Source: CAVRXZ01 sp963773035
GTDB taxonomy: Bacteria > Acidobacteriota > Vicinamibacteria > Vicinamibacterales > CAVVIG01
NCBI GenBank assembly: GCA_963773035.1
Contig: CAVYZX010000025.1
Coordinates: forward strand, 62,001 to 126,000
Reading direction: 5' to 3'
Length of the DNA: 64,000 nt
In this document: piece after piece, positions 25,040 to 34,333 of the stretch
Numbering within the stretch: the stretch's first letter is position 1
How the letters are laid out: the number at the start of each line of letters is the position of its first letter
Position numbers and translations under genes: made by a program
Notes under the pieces: model-generated
Seen by the model: the letters and a program-made list of their open reading frames with translations, nothing else
Databases searched by the model: none
What the model was told of the DNA's origin: nothing

Positions 25040-26341
25040 ATGAGAAAGCGCTTTGTCTGGCTGGCGACGGCATCTGGTCTGGCGTGTTGGGCCATGCTTG
25101 CCGGGCTGAGTGCGAGCGACGTCGATTCGAAATTCATTGTGTTCTGGGAGGCCAAGAATACGCAGGAAGCCGCAAAGCTCGCTCCCGACATCATCAGCAG
25201 CGGTGTCACCTTCGAGGAGGCGTTCAAGCACCTCAAGACCGGTCGCCCATACTCGGCGAACGTCGCAAAAGGCGTGGTCAAGGCCAGCTATCGGGCGCAC
25301 GGGCGCGAATTCTTTTATGCCCTGAATATTCCAGACTCGTACGATCCTGCGCACCGCTATCAGGTCCGGTTCCAGCTTCACGGCGGTGTCATGCGTCCCA
25401 GCAATCAGCCGCGCGGCGATGGAACGATAGGCGCTCTTGCCGGCGCCGAGCAGATTTATGTCATTCCATATTCCTGGGCCGATGCGCCGTGGTGGAGCGA
25501 GGCGCAGATCGAGAACCTGAACACGATTCTTGACACGGTGAAACGCACGTATAACGTGGACGAGAATCGCGTAGTCGTGGCCGGCGTGTCGGATGGTGGG
25601 ACGGGAGCGTTCTACATCGCCATGCGCGCTGCGACGCCATTCGCCAGTTTCCTGCCTCTGAACGGCAACATGATGGTCCTGAGAACCGAGGATGTGGCGT
25701 CGGGCGACCTGTTTCCGAACAATCTCCGCAACAAGCCGTTCTTCGCCGTGAACGGCGGCCGCGATCCGCTGTATCCGGCAGCCTACGTCGGGCGTTACGT
25801 GGCGCACCTGAAGGAGAAAGGCGTCGAGATCGACTACGAGCCGCAGCCAGATGGCGCTCACAACACCGCCTGGTGGCCGACGGTGAAAGACTCGTTCGAG
25901 GCGTTCGTCCGCACCCATCCTCGCAAGCCGCTGCCAGACGCGCTGACGTGGGAATCGAGTGGGACGGAGATCGACAATCGCGCGCACTGGCTGGTCATCG
26001 AAAAACTTGGTCCGAAAGGACGCAACGAGCCTCCGCTCGACGATGTGAACCTTCTCACGAACGTCGGGCCGATGATTTTCGATAACTCCCATCCGTCCGG
26101 GCGCGTCGATCTCGTCCGCATGGGGAACACCATCTCCGCCACGACACGAGGTGTTGCGGAGTTCACGCTCCTCTTGTCGCCCGACGCCTTCGACTTTGCG
26201 CAGCCGGTGAAAGTGCTGGCCAACGGTCGCGTCGCGTTCAACGGTCGCGTGGATCCCAGCGTCGCGACGCTCGTCAAGTGGGCAGCCCGGGATAACGATC
26301 GGACGATGCTCTTCGGAGCCGAGCTTCACATTAAGTTGTAG
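25040..26341 (+). CDS. Exported alpha/beta hydrolase (esterase/peptidase-like)
   Basis: A 433-residue protein. ATG at 25040 gives a signal-like N-terminus (KRFVWLATASGLACWAMLAGLSA). An oxyanion segment HGG lies at about 114-116, the nucleophile elbow GVSDGG has S184, FAVNGGRDPLYPA holds a plausible acid residue and DGAHNTAWW (about 270) holds the histidine, so a full Ser-Asp-His triad can be proposed. The N-terminal 90 residues (FIVFWEAKNTQEAAKLAP) and C-terminal 100 residues form extra domains, the latter beta-rich. The 3' end overlaps the convergent nei gene by 11 bases. Substrate unknown. Confidence 0.8.
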   Translation: MRKRFVWLATASGLACWAMLAGLSASDVDSKFIVFWEAKNTQEAAKLAPDIISSGVTFEEAFKHLKTGRPYSANVAKGVVKASYRAHGREFFYALNIPDSYDPAHRYQVRFQLHGGVMRPSNQPRGDGTIGALAGAEQIYVIPYSWADAPWWSEAQIENLNTILDTVKRTYNVDENRVVVAGVSDGGTGAFYIAMRAATPFASFLPLNGNMMVLRTEDVASGDLFPNNLRNKPFFAVNGGRDPLYPAAYVGRYVAHLKEKGVEIDYEPQPDGAHNTAWWPTVKDSFEAFVRTHPRKPLPDALTWESSGTEIDNRAHWLVIEKLGPKGRNEPPLDDVNLLTNVGPMIFDNSHPSGRVDLVRMGNTISATTRGVAEFTLLLSPDAFDFAQPVKVLANGRVAFNGRVDPSVATLVKWAARDNDRTMLFGAELHIKL

Positions 26342-27164
26342 CGCCCGGCTGGCACGCAGGGCACCAATAAATCGGCCGCGCATCGACGCCAATCTTTCTG
26401 ACTCTGATTGGCGTGCCGCATTCTCGACAGGGCCTGCCTCCTCGTCCGTACACCCAGAGATTGGCGGTGGGATCCATGCTTCGCGTTGTGCGCCGGCCCA
26501 CGACCGGACCCGGTGTCAGCGAACGGGGAAGAACATTCGCTGCCAGCAGCGTTCGTGCCTGGTCGATGACTCGCTGTCGTTCAGGTTCGGACAATTCTCC
26601 GATTGTTGTGAATGGCTCCACGCGAGCCAGAAACAGGATCTCCGATCTGAAGACGTTGCCGACGCCAGCCATGACCCGCTGATCGAGCAGGACGTTCGCC
26701 ACCGTGTCGCCGGACCGCAACGCCATGCGGCGGTGAACCTCGACCGGGTCGAAACCCGAATCCAGGAGGTCAGGACCGAGTGCTTGAAGCGCGCGATGGC
26801 GGGACAGATCTCTTTCAGTGAGAAATTCAGCAACGGGAATATTGAAGCCGACGGCGACGCGCGTTTCGGTCTCTACGACGACGCGCATATCCCGGCGCGG
26901 CCGGCGCCACCTTTCCCCAGGCTTGTAAAGGTGCCAGCTTCCATTCATGCGCATGTGCGTGTGGAGGACGAGATCGCCGGAGAACTCCATGAGGATGTGC
27001 TTGCCGCGGGCGGCCACACCACGAACCTGGCGGCCGGCAATTGGATGATCCTCGTTGACACGGTTCAGGGCAGGGATCATGGATTCGAATCGCGTCACCG
27101 AACTGCCGGCGAGTGCCTGATGGAGTGCGCGCGCCGCGCGAAAAATCGAATCACCTTCGGGCAT
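26331..27164 (-). CDS. Fpg/Nei family DNA glycosylase/AP lyase
   Basis: A 277-residue base-excision repair enzyme for oxidised bases. Catalytic N-terminal PEGDS (Pro after Met removal, then Glu) is of the Nei type. ARGKHILMEF contains the conserved DNA-contact lysine, LHTHMRMNGSW matches the beta-sheet hairpin, and ALRSGDTVANVLLDQRVMAGVGNVFRSEILF is the helix-two-turn-helix. The C-terminal zinc finger CRECGTPIRV to YWCPACQ has four cysteines. GDS and the zinc finger point to the endonuclease VIII (Nei2-like) branch of actinobacterial and acidobacterial genomes rather than MutM. It ends overlapping the convergent hydrolase gene. Confidence 0.93.
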   Translation of the reverse strand: MPEGDSIFRAARALHQALAGSSVTRFESMIPALNRVNEDHPIAGRQVRGVAARGKHILMEFSGDLVLHTHMRMNGSWHLYKPGERWRRPRRDMRVVVETETRVAVGFNIPVAEFLTERDLSRHRALQALGPDLLDSGFDPVEVHRRMALRSGDTVANVLLDQRVMAGVGNVFRSEILFLARVEPFTTIGELSEPERQRVIDQARTLLAANVLPRSLTPGPVVGRRTTRSMDPTANLWVYGRGGRPCRECGTPIRVRKIGVDARPIYWCPACQPGATT

Positions 27165-27282
27165 GTTTCACGTCATTCGGCGCGCTGGACGGCTGGAAGT
27201 TGTAGTGTATCGGGCGTCAACTTGTGTGCGCTTCGGATTAGAATGCAAAAACGACACACGACCGAATGGAAGCGGAGGATAT

Positions 27283-28104
27283 ATGAGCAGGTCGACAGTC
27301 TGCGGGACCCTTGCAGCCATCTGCGCTGCGTGGATCGTCACGATCCCCTCGACTGCCAGCGCGCAGGCTCGTGGACAGCGTCAGGCGGCTGAGCCCCCGG
27401 CCCAGCTGGGCGCTCTGGCGCCGGCCAACCTCACCAAGCCTCGACCCAAGCCGCCGTTCGACTTGACCGGTACCTGGTTCATCGATCTCAGCGCCGGCTT
27501 CGACACGTGGAGGTCCGGTCCACCGTACCCGAAATTCAAAGGCGCGGCGGCGAAAGCTTTCGAAGAAAGCGAGCAGGCGAAGAAGGAAGGGAAGTCGTAC
27601 AACGATTGGATCGGCCAGTGCTATCCGGCGGGCATGCCCGTGATCATGACGCGTGTGTGGCCGATCGCGATGATCCAGAAGCCCACCGCCATCTACATGG
27701 TCAGCGGTTTCATGAACGCGCTGCGCATCATCTATCTCGACGGCCGTCAGCACACGCCGGCCGACGAGGTCGTGCGGACGTTCAACGGGGAGTCCATCGG
27801 ACACTGGGAAGGCGACACGCTGGTCGTCGATACGCGAAGTATGGTTTCCGCGAAGCACATCATTGACGATGGCCTCCCGGTCAGCGACGACTTCCGCATC
27901 ATCGAGCGCATCCGCCTCCTGAATGGAGGCAAGACCCTCGAGATCAGGTGGACCCTCATCGATCCGAACAACTGGGAAGGGGAGTGGACCAGCACTCACC
28001 GCTGGATGCGTCAAGACGACGCGGATATCACGGAAGTGGAATGTCTGCCGGACCTCAATCAGCGTCTGCCGGGAACGACGGGCAAGCAAGTCATACTGAA
28101 ATAG
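27283..28104 (+). CDS. Conserved secreted protein of unknown function
   Basis: A 273-residue protein with start ATG 27283 after agcggagg. Signal peptide TLAAICAAWIVTIPSTASAQA. The mature protein opens FDLTGTWFIDLSAG and contains CYPAGMPVIMTRVWPIAMIQ, IIYLDGRQHTPADEV and the family hallmark IGHWEGDTLVVDTRSM, then RIIERIRLLNGGKTLEIRWTLIDPNNW. This is the same secreted family as the gene at 20265 and, more distantly, 5385 and 7411. It is convergent with a DUF6152-type gene four bases away. Probably a periplasmic beta-barrel protein; activity unknown. Confidence 0.85.
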   Translation: MSRSTVCGTLAAICAAWIVTIPSTASAQARGQRQAAEPPAQLGALAPANLTKPRPKPPFDLTGTWFIDLSAGFDTWRSGPPYPKFKGAAAKAFEESEQAKKEGKSYNDWIGQCYPAGMPVIMTRVWPIAMIQKPTAIYMVSGFMNALRIIYLDGRQHTPADEVVRTFNGESIGHWEGDTLVVDTRSMVSAKHIIDDGLPVSDDFRIIERIRLLNGGKTLEIRWTLIDPNNWEGEWTSTHRWMRQDDADITEVECLPDLNQRLPGTTGKQVILK

Positions 28105-28108
28105 CGAA

Positions 28109-28519
28109 TTATCGACTGACCGTCCCTTTGCTCTCGATTTCCTCGGTCCACTTGTCGCCGAGTACGGTTCCGTCCGGCAGCTTGATCGAAACGAAGATTC
28201 CGCCATGCTCGCCGCTTCTCAGCGGGTTGACGACGATGCTCACCTTGTCGCCCGCTTTCAGAAGCGTCGATTTCCAGCCCTGACGAACGAGGTTGTTCGG
28301 GCTGTTCATCTCGACGCCCCACACGTCGACCCCACCGGTGCTGTTCGCCACGGCAATCTGAATCGACGAATGGGGATTCGTCCACACGAACTCTTTTACC
28401 GTGCCGTTCAGGGTCACTTTCTTGGTGCGATCGAAGACAACGGGAGAGTGGTGCGCGAGGGCCGACCCCGCGGCCAACAGCATCATCACGCTCACAGCTG
28501 TGACGACTGAAGTTCTCAT
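28109..28519 (-). CDS. DUF6152-type small exported protein
   Basis: A 136-residue paralogue of the 19800 gene. The start chosen gives the signal peptide VVTAVSVMMLLAAGSALAHHSPVVF after a good ribosome site (ggaggcaagga). It carries the same layout: HH after the signal, LNGTVKEFVWTNPHSSIQIAVAN with the WxNPH motif, and WKSTLLKAGDKVSIVVNPLRSGEHGG. It ends four bases from the convergent secreted gene at 27283, so here again a DUF6152-type gene sits beside a WEGDTLVV-type gene. Function unknown. Confidence 0.85.
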   Translation of the reverse strand: MRTSVVTAVSVMMLLAAGSALAHHSPVVFDRTKKVTLNGTVKEFVWTNPHSSIQIAVANSTGGVDVWGVEMNSPNNLVRQGWKSTLLKAGDKVSIVVNPLRSGEHGGIFVSIKLPDGTVLGDKWTEEIESKGTVSR

Positions 28520-28625
28520 TCCTTGCCTCCCCGATGTGCGAAGTATCACCCTGTCCGTCGATTATAAGAGGGGACCGGCCGGAGAATGCGACAAAGTCCG
28601 ACAGACCGTGACGAAGCCGCTCGAA

Positions 28626-31600
28626 TCAGGCTTGTCGAACCGGAGACGACCCTTCTGATTCGATTGCTGTTCTTGGCTGGCTGGGCCGGAACCTCGCCTG
28701 AAATCCCATTGCGCCTGCGATGAACCCTGCCTCGACGAGGTACGGTGCGAGCGGGTGCGCTGTTGGCGACAGCCCATCGATTTCTTCGAGCAGCATGCCA
28801 CGAGGGGCCTCGTCGCCTTCCGCGTTTCCAGGGACGCCTCGCGCCCGGTCGATGAGCGCTCGTGCAACCGCCCGTCCTGTATTCGACCGCTCGGGCTCGG
28901 ATTCGGGAAGGAAAACGAGAAGCTGGCGATCTCCTCGAGCGAGATAGCCGGCAAGCGAGCCGTTGACGAGGATGACGGTCGCTCCAACCGAGCGCGTCGC
29001 ACCGCGACCAGCGGATGCGTCGTTGCCTGCGATCGCCGGTGAGGCGGGCCACTTGAGAGTCGTACCGTAAGGGTTCGCTGGATCGGTTGCCGCCAAAACC
29101 GCGACTTCGACCTGATTTGGCGCATCGCGGAGCGACCGGAGCAGGTCTACCGCACCTGGAAGCGCGAACTGCGTCGCACCGAGGCCGGCCACAAAATATC
29201 CTCGACGCACACGTCCACTCTCTTCCATCGCCTTCAACACTGGATACACGCTGCCGAACCCGCCAGGAATCTGCTCGCCTGCCAGTGACTCGCGCGTCAG
29301 CACTCCGTGCCGCGTCAGGAGTTGTTGCGCCATGGCGGCTGCCCACTCGGTCGCGTTGTCGGGAACGCGCGCCTTGAGCCCCCGATGGACGGGCCTGAAG
29401 GCCTGCGCTACAGGAAGAACGCTCCACCGTCCTTCCACAGACGGCGGGACTAAACGCCGCGAGCGAAAGACTGGCGCGCTTCGCCGTTTCTGACGACGAT
29501 GGAGCGGTCGAACCTGCGCGAAAGCACGTAAGGCATGAAACGTGTCGTTGGTAACCCAGCCTCCCCAAGCGAGATTCCACAGGGCGTTGACGGTGTCCGC
29601 CGGATAACCGCCGCCAACTGCTTCGTGCAGCGCTCCAAAGAACGATGCGCCATGCGCCTTCAGGTATTCGACGATCGCGTCCTCGCGACCGGGAGTGGCG
29701 TCCGTCTTGGCTCGAACCTGAGGAGGCGGCAGCAAACGGGTCAGGTGGTCGGCAAGATAGAGCGCGACTCGGCCATCGCGCTCCCCGAGAGGCTCGACCC
29801 CAACCCAAATGACCTCTCCGGCTGCGGCGACGGTGTCGAGATCCGCTGAATCGTATCCCTCGATTCGCGCGGGCAGGATTTCCGTTTCGAGGATTGATGC
29901 CGGCAGGGGAGCGCCCTGTAATTGTTCGACGGCGTCGAGGACGGCTTCGGGGCCGCGGCGGCGACCGAGCACACCCTGCCACGTCGTCGTGAATCGGCCG
30001 AGCGCGGCCTGATCGACCGGCTCGACCTCCTGCCGGAGCTTCGCGAGCGAGCGGCGGCGCAGCATGCGAAGGACATCGGGATCGGTCCATTCGCGCCCGA
30101 TACCGCCCGGCCTGAACTCGCCTTCCAGGATTCGTCCTTCCGACGTGAGCCGCAGGAGCAATGCCTCGACGGCAAGTACGCCCAGCCCGTATCTGGACGA
30201 GAAGTCGATAGCCGCAAAAGGTGCATGTGTGCGCGCGTAACGCAGCACGAGATTAGCCAACGGATCGAGTGCAGGGCCCAGCAAAGAATCAGGTAAGCCG
30301 GGAGGGAGTGGAACGCCAAGCGCATCTCGGTACTTGGCGGCGTCTTCGACGGCGATGTAGCGCGATTGACCGGCGACACGTACGTTCACAATCCGCCTCG
30401 CTCGCTCCAGCTTGTCGATCGCCTCGGCACCCGCGACATTGAACACTCGCGCGAACAGCTCCTCTTCGGATAGGTCACCAATCGCCAGCAGCATGTCGTG
30501 GACGGCGTCTTCACTTCTCGCCCGATATTTTGGCTCGAGCCGCTGCAACTGGCGTTCGATCGCATCCATGGACTCGCCGTCGAGCAGTTCTCGCAGCTCC
30601 GCGTCCCCCAGCAGCTCTCGCAGCTGTCCTTGATTAACCGCGAGCGCCTGAGCCCGCCGCTCCGCCAGTGGTGCGTCACCGTCATAGAGAAAGCTCGCGA
30701 CATAGCTGAAGAGCAGCGACGCGGCGAAAGGCGACGGCGTTTCGGAATCCACTGTTGCAATGCGCAGGGTTCGGCTCCGTACGTCCGTGAGCGTCTGGAT
30801 CAGCGCGGGCATATCGAAGTAGTCCCGCAGACACTCCCGGTACGTCTCGAGTAAGACTGGGAATGATCCGAAACGCGAGGCGACGGCGAGCAAATCGGCC
30901 GCGCGTTTTCGCTGCTGCCAGAGTGGTGCCCGCATTCCGGGCCGGCGCTTCGGCAACAACAGCGATCTCGCCGCGTTTTCGCGAAACTTTGCCGCGAATA
31001 GAGCTGTCGCGCCGAGCTGTCGAATGACCAGTGCCTGAACCTCCTCCGGCCCAGGCAGCAGCAGGCGAGGATCGGGTGGTTCATCCACATCGGGAAACCG
31101 CACGACGAACCCATCGTCTCCCCACAGCGTCTCGACGTCGACGCCGGTTTCCTCCCGAATTTTTGCGGCCGCGGCCATGGCCCACGGTGCGTGAATCCGG
31201 CCGCCCCGGGGCGACAGGACGCACACCCGCCAATCGCCCAGCTCATCACGAACGCGCTCGACGACGACGGTGGCCGCGTCGGGAACGGCCCCGGCGGCCG
31301 CCTTCTGATCGCGCAGGTACTGCAAGAGATTTTCGGCGGCTCGGTGATCGAGATCGTGTTCGCGTGTCAGTCGATCGAGTGCCGCTGCCGGCGGAACCCG
31401 CAACATGTCGTGCATCAAGCGCCCGATGGCGAGTCCGAGCTCCAGCGGCCGCCCCGCCCGGTCGCCTTTCCAGAAGGGCGTCTTCCCGGGTTCTCCAGGT
31501 GCCGGGGTGACGAGGACGCGATCGTGTGTGATCTCCGCAATGCGCCAGGAGGAAGCCCCCAACACAAACGTCTCGCCGACCCGACTCTCGAACACCATTT

Positions 31601-33371
31601 CCTCGTCGAGCTCGCCGACCCTTGCGGCTCCGGGCGTCTGTTTCGAGACATTAGCGCCGAGAAGAAAGACACCGTAGAGCCCTCGATCGGGAATGGTCCC
31701 TCCATTGGCGATCGCCACACGCTTGGCTCCCTCGCGTGCCGTGATGGTGCCGGCGATACGGTCCCACGTGACGCGCGGCCGAAGCTCTGCGAATTCGTCG
31801 GACGGGTATCGGCCCGAGAGCATGTCGAGGACGCCCTCGAAGACGCTGCGGCTCAATTCAGCAAATGGGGCCGCCGATCGAATGGTCGCGAAGAGTCGAT
31901 CGACCTCCCATTCGTCCATAGAAACCATCGCGACGACCTGCTGTGCCACGATGTCGAGAGGGTTGCGCGGATAGCGAGTGGTCTCGACCGCTCCGTCGTG
32001 CATGGCCTTCGCCACGGCGGCACACGCGACCAGATCTCCTCGAAACTTCGGAAATATGACGCCTTCACTGATCGCATTGGCCTGATGCCCGCTCCGGCCG
32101 ATTCGCTGCAGCCCGCTGGCCACCGACGGAGGAGCCTCGATCTGCACCACCAGATCGATGGCTCCCATGTCGATACCCAGCTCGAGGGAGGAAGTCGCGA
32201 CCAGGGCGCGGAGCGAGCCGGCTTTCAGCAGATCCTCGACTTCGACTCTCTGCGAACGGGCGATCGATCCGTGATGCGAGCGAACGAGCGTCTCGCCTGC
32301 CAGTTCGTTGAGGGCGCCCGCGAGGCGCTCGGCGAGCCGACGGCTGTTCACGAAGATCAGCGTCGAGCGATGTGCATAGATGAGCTCTAAGAGGCGCGGA
32401 TGAATCGCCGACCAGATCGACGGGCGATCGTCGCCAACGGACGCCGGCCCGCTCGGAATATCGTCGGCGGTCGTGAGCTTGGCCATGTCCTCGACGGGCA
32501 GATCGATCGTCAGCTTGAGGACTTTTTTCTGGCCGGCATCAATCACGGTCACCGGTCGGTAGTGGACTGCGCCGCGCCGAACCGAGAACTCGGTCTCCAG
32601 TTCTCGAGGGACTTCCGCTGACGATCCTGGGCTGGACGATTTTCGACCGAGCAGCCGCCGCCCAGTGGTCGAGGAGGGCTGACGACTGTCCACGGTCGAC
32701 TGAAAGGCCCCGCCAAGAAACCGAGCGACCTCGTCGAGAGGGCGTTGGGTCGCCGACAGACCGATGCGCTGAATTGGATGGTCGCACCGGGCGGCCAGGC
32801 GCTCGATTGAAAGCGCAAGGTGGGCACCTCGCTTGGTCGGGACGACCGAATGAATCTCGTCGACGATCACGGTATCGATGGATCGAAGCGCTTCTCGAGC
32901 GTTCGACGTGAGCAGCAGATACAGCGATTCCGGAGTGGTAATCAGGATGTCCGCTGGCTCGCGTTGGAAGCGTGCGCGCTCGGAGCCGGGCGTGTCGCCG
33001 CTCCGAATCGCGATGGCCGGTGTGTGGAATCGATCCCCGCGCGCCGCGGCCAATTGAGCGATGCCTGCGAGCGGGGCCCGAAGATTTCGTTCGACGTCCA
33101 CCGCAAGCGCCTTGAGCGGCGAGACGTACAGCACCCGGCATCGTTTGGCTTTTGGCGGAGCCTCCGCGAACATCAATCGGTCGAGGCACCACAGGAAGGC
33201 CGCCAATGTCTTTCCACTACCAGTCGGCGCAAGAATCAGCGTCGATTCGCCTCTCGCGATTGGTCCCCAGCCGAGCTCTTGGGGTCGAGTCGGGGCGTCG
33301 AACGACGACGTGAACCACGTTCGAACGGCAGGATGAAACGGTTCGAGCGGATTCAGGGACGGCGCGCCCAC
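28626..33371 (-). CDS. lhr: Lhr-type large DEAD/DEAH helicase
   Basis: A 1,581-residue superfamily 2 DNA helicase of the Lhr family, thought to act in DNA repair. Walker A APTGSGKT is at about 49-55, VSPLKALAVDVERNL (motif Ia) at about 83-97, TTPESLYLLL at about 145-154, Walker B DEIH at 171-174 and GLSATQRPLDEVARFL just after. The second RecA domain has FVNSRRLAERLA, HHGSIARSQR, ATSSLELGIDMGAIDLV and the motif VI RIGRSGHQ. A long C-terminal winged-helix and beta-barrel region follows. Full-length Lhr in Actinobacteria and Proteobacteria is about 1,500 residues, so length fits. A repeat-derived insert interrupts it at about residues 1303-1337. The MutM/Nei-like gene nearby is not in the same operon. 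Confidence 0.95.
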   Translation of the reverse strand: MGAPSLNPLEPFHPAVRTWFTSSFDAPTRPQELGWGPIARGESTLILAPTGSGKTLAAFLWCLDRLMFAEAPPKAKRCRVLYVSPLKALAVDVERNLRAPLAGIAQLAAARGDRFHTPAIAIRSGDTPGSERARFQREPADILITTPESLYLLLTSNAREALRSIDTVIVDEIHSVVPTKRGAHLALSIERLAARCDHPIQRIGLSATQRPLDEVARFLGGAFQSTVDSRQPSSTTGRRLLGRKSSSPGSSAEVPRELETEFSVRRGAVHYRPVTVIDAGQKKVLKLTIDLPVEDMAKLTTADDIPSGPASVGDDRPSIWSAIHPRLLELIYAHRSTLIFVNSRRLAERLAGALNELAGETLVRSHHGSIARSQRVEVEDLLKAGSLRALVATSSLELGIDMGAIDLVVQIEAPPSVASGLQRIGRSGHQANAISEGVIFPKFRGDLVACAAVAKAMHDGAVETTRYPRNPLDIVAQQVVAMVSMDEWEVDRLFATIRSAAPFAELSRSVFEGVLDMLSGRYPSDEFAELRPRVTWDRIAGTITAREGAKRVAIANGGTIPDRGLYGVFLLGANVSKQTPGAARVGELDEEMVFESRVGETFVLGASSWRIAEITHDRVLVTPAPGEPGKTPFWKGDRAGRPLELGLAIGRLMHDMLRVPPAAALDRLTREHDLDHRAAENLLQYLRDQKAAAGAVPDAATVVVERVRDELGDWRVCVLSPRGGRIHAPWAMAAAAKIREETGVDVETLWGDDGFVVRFPDVDEPPDPRLLLPGPEEVQALVIRQLGATALFAAKFRENAARSLLLPKRRPGMRAPLWQQRKRAADLLAVASRFGSFPVLLETYRECLRDYFDMPALIQTLTDVRSRTLRIATVDSETPSPFAASLLFSYVASFLYDGDAPLAERRAQALAVNQGQLRELLGDAELRELLDGESMDAIERQLQRLEPKYRARSEDAVHDMLLAIGDLSEEELFARVFNVAGAEAIDKLERARRIVNVRVAGQSRYIAVEDAAKYRDALGVPLPPGLPDSLLGPALDPLANLVLRYARTHAPFAAIDFSSRYGLGVLAVEALLLRLTSEGRILEGEFRPGGIGREWTDPDVLRMLRRRSLAKLRQEVEPVDQAALGRFTTTWQGVLGRRRGPEAVLDAVEQLQGAPLPASILETEILPARIEGYDSADLDTVAAAGEVIWVGVEPLGERDGRVALYLADHLTRLLPPPQVRAKTDATPGREDAIVEYLKAHGASFFGALHEAVGGGYPADTVNALWNLAWGGWVTNDTFHALRAFAQVRPLHRRQKRRSAPVFRSRRLVPPSVEGRWSVLPVAQAFRPVHRGLKARVPDNATEWAAAMAQQLLTRHGVLTRESLAGEQIPGGFGSVYPVLKAMEESGRVRRGYFVAGLGATQFALPGAVDLLRSLRDAPNQVEVAVLAATDPANPYGTTLKWPASPAIAGNDASAGRGATRSVGATVILVNGSLAGYLARGDRQLLVFLPESEPERSNTGRAVARALIDRARGVPGNAEGDEAPRGMLLEEIDGLSPTAHPLAPYLVEAGFIAGAMGFQARFRPSQPRTAIESEGSSPVRQA
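29361..29465. repeat. Palindrome-containing repeat inserted in frame in lhr
   Basis: Contains gtagcgcaggccttcaggcc (read on the minus strand) and a ccgtctgtggaaggacgg hairpin. It is translated into a run including PSVEGRWSVLPVAQAFRPV. This composition does not look like helicase sequence and the frame is kept. Confidence 0.6.
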
Positions 33372-33414
33372 GTGGTCATCTTATAATGGTGAGGCGACAT
33401 TCAACGGGGGACAC

Positions 33415-33684
33415 ATGGGAGACGCTGGAGAAGGATTGATCGACGCCGACTCACGCATTCAGGAGCGCATGGAAGAATTGCAGCGCGAGCGTGCGACGAA
33501 GCAAGCGCGCCCGTCCGGCGACCCCGAACGGCTCCGGATGATCGAGTCTCTGCGTCTTGCGCGAACCGAACTCCAGCACCAGCTCGAAGCGACGACGCAT
33601 GAGCGCCGGCGGGCACAACTCCAGCAGGCCATCGAGGAAGTCACCCGCCGCATGACGGACTCCGCCTCTCCTCCGGTCGGGTAG
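33415..33684 (+). CDS. Small coiled-coil protein, unknown
   Basis: An 89-residue highly charged protein with a convincing ribosome site (cgggggacac) before ATG. Most of it is helical with heptad-like spacing (RIQERMEELQRERATKQ, then LRLARTELQHQLEATTHERRRAQLQQAIEEVTRR), predicting a dimeric coiled coil. It diverges from lhr 43 bases away and precedes the PabC-like gene. No known family is recognised; reality is supported by the start signal and composition only. Confidence 0.6.
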   Translation: MGDAGEGLIDADSRIQERMEELQRERATKQARPSGDPERLRMIESLRLARTELQHQLEATTHERRRAQLQQAIEEVTRRMTDSASPPVG

Positions 33685-33700
33685 TCGCAACGGGCCAGCC

Positions 33701-34333
33701 ATTCTGGTAGACACGCCTCATTTCGATTTACTCGAGACGCTGCGGTGGACGCCGGAAGAAGGATTCTTCTTACTCGAGCGTCATTTGCATCGGCTCAGTC
33801 GATCGGCCCGACATTTCGAGTTCGTCTGTCCGCTGGAGGAAGTCCAGGACGCGCTCGAACGCTCTGTTGCGGCCGCGGATCGGCCGCTTCGGGTCCGGTT
33901 GCTGGTCGGTCGCGACGGCACTGTTCGCACGGAGGCCTTTCACCTCGAACCGTCAATCGGGACTATGCGAGTACGCCTGGCCGCCGTGCCAATCGATCCC
34001 ACCGACCCGTTCTTGTTTCACAAGACGACCTATCGAATGCAGCAGGAACGCGAGCGCTCGCCGGAGTACGACGAGATCGTCCTGTGGAATCCCGACCGAT
34101 TCATCACCGAAGCCATTAACGCAAACATCGTGCTCGAAGTGGACGGCCGCGCGGTGACGCCGCCGATCGAGTGTGGATTGCTCGCGGGAACGATGCGGGC
34201 CGAGCTACTCGAGAAGAAGGCAATCTCGGAGGCGAAGGTCTCGATTGAGGATCTACAGCGGGCCCTACGTTTCTGGCTGATCAACTCGGTGCGCGGATGG
34301 CGAGCCGCCAGCCTGGCCGCAACGTCCAGCTAA
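33701..34333 (+). CDS. Aminodeoxychorismate lyase-like (class IV aminotransferase), start unclear
   Basis: Coding begins before the first normal start codon: the frame upstream reads DTPHFDLLETLRWTPEEGFFLLERHLHRL, a typical PabC-domain opening, and is closed by a stop at 33653. Only ATT (33701) or CTG (33704) precede this region; TTG at 33785 would cut the domain. Later motifs are GPLRVRLLV-like PLRVRLLVGRDGTV, PFLFHKTTYRMQ (catalytic-lysine region), ITEAINANIVLEVDGR, TPPIECGLLAGTMRAELL and FWLINSVRGWR. This matches the C-terminal PabC part of PabB-PabC fusions. The product would make 4-aminobenzoate plus pyruvate. It may be a remnant of a fused gene. Confidence 0.7.
   Translation: MLVDTPHFDLLETLRWTPEEGFFLLERHLHRLSRSARHFEFVCPLEEVQDALERSVAAADRPLRVRLLVGRDGTVRTEAFHLEPSIGTMRVRLAAVPIDPTDPFLFHKTTYRMQQERERSPEYDEIVLWNPDRFITEAINANIVLEVDGRAVTPPIECGLLAGTMRAELLEKKAISEAKVSIEDLQRALRFWLINSVRGWRAASLAATSS

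Noticed and set aside
28546..30090. 514-residue open frame on the minus strand inside lhr
   Set aside because: Arg/Ser/Gly-rich out-of-frame translation of a GC-rich gene; the overlapping lhr frame has full helicase motifs.
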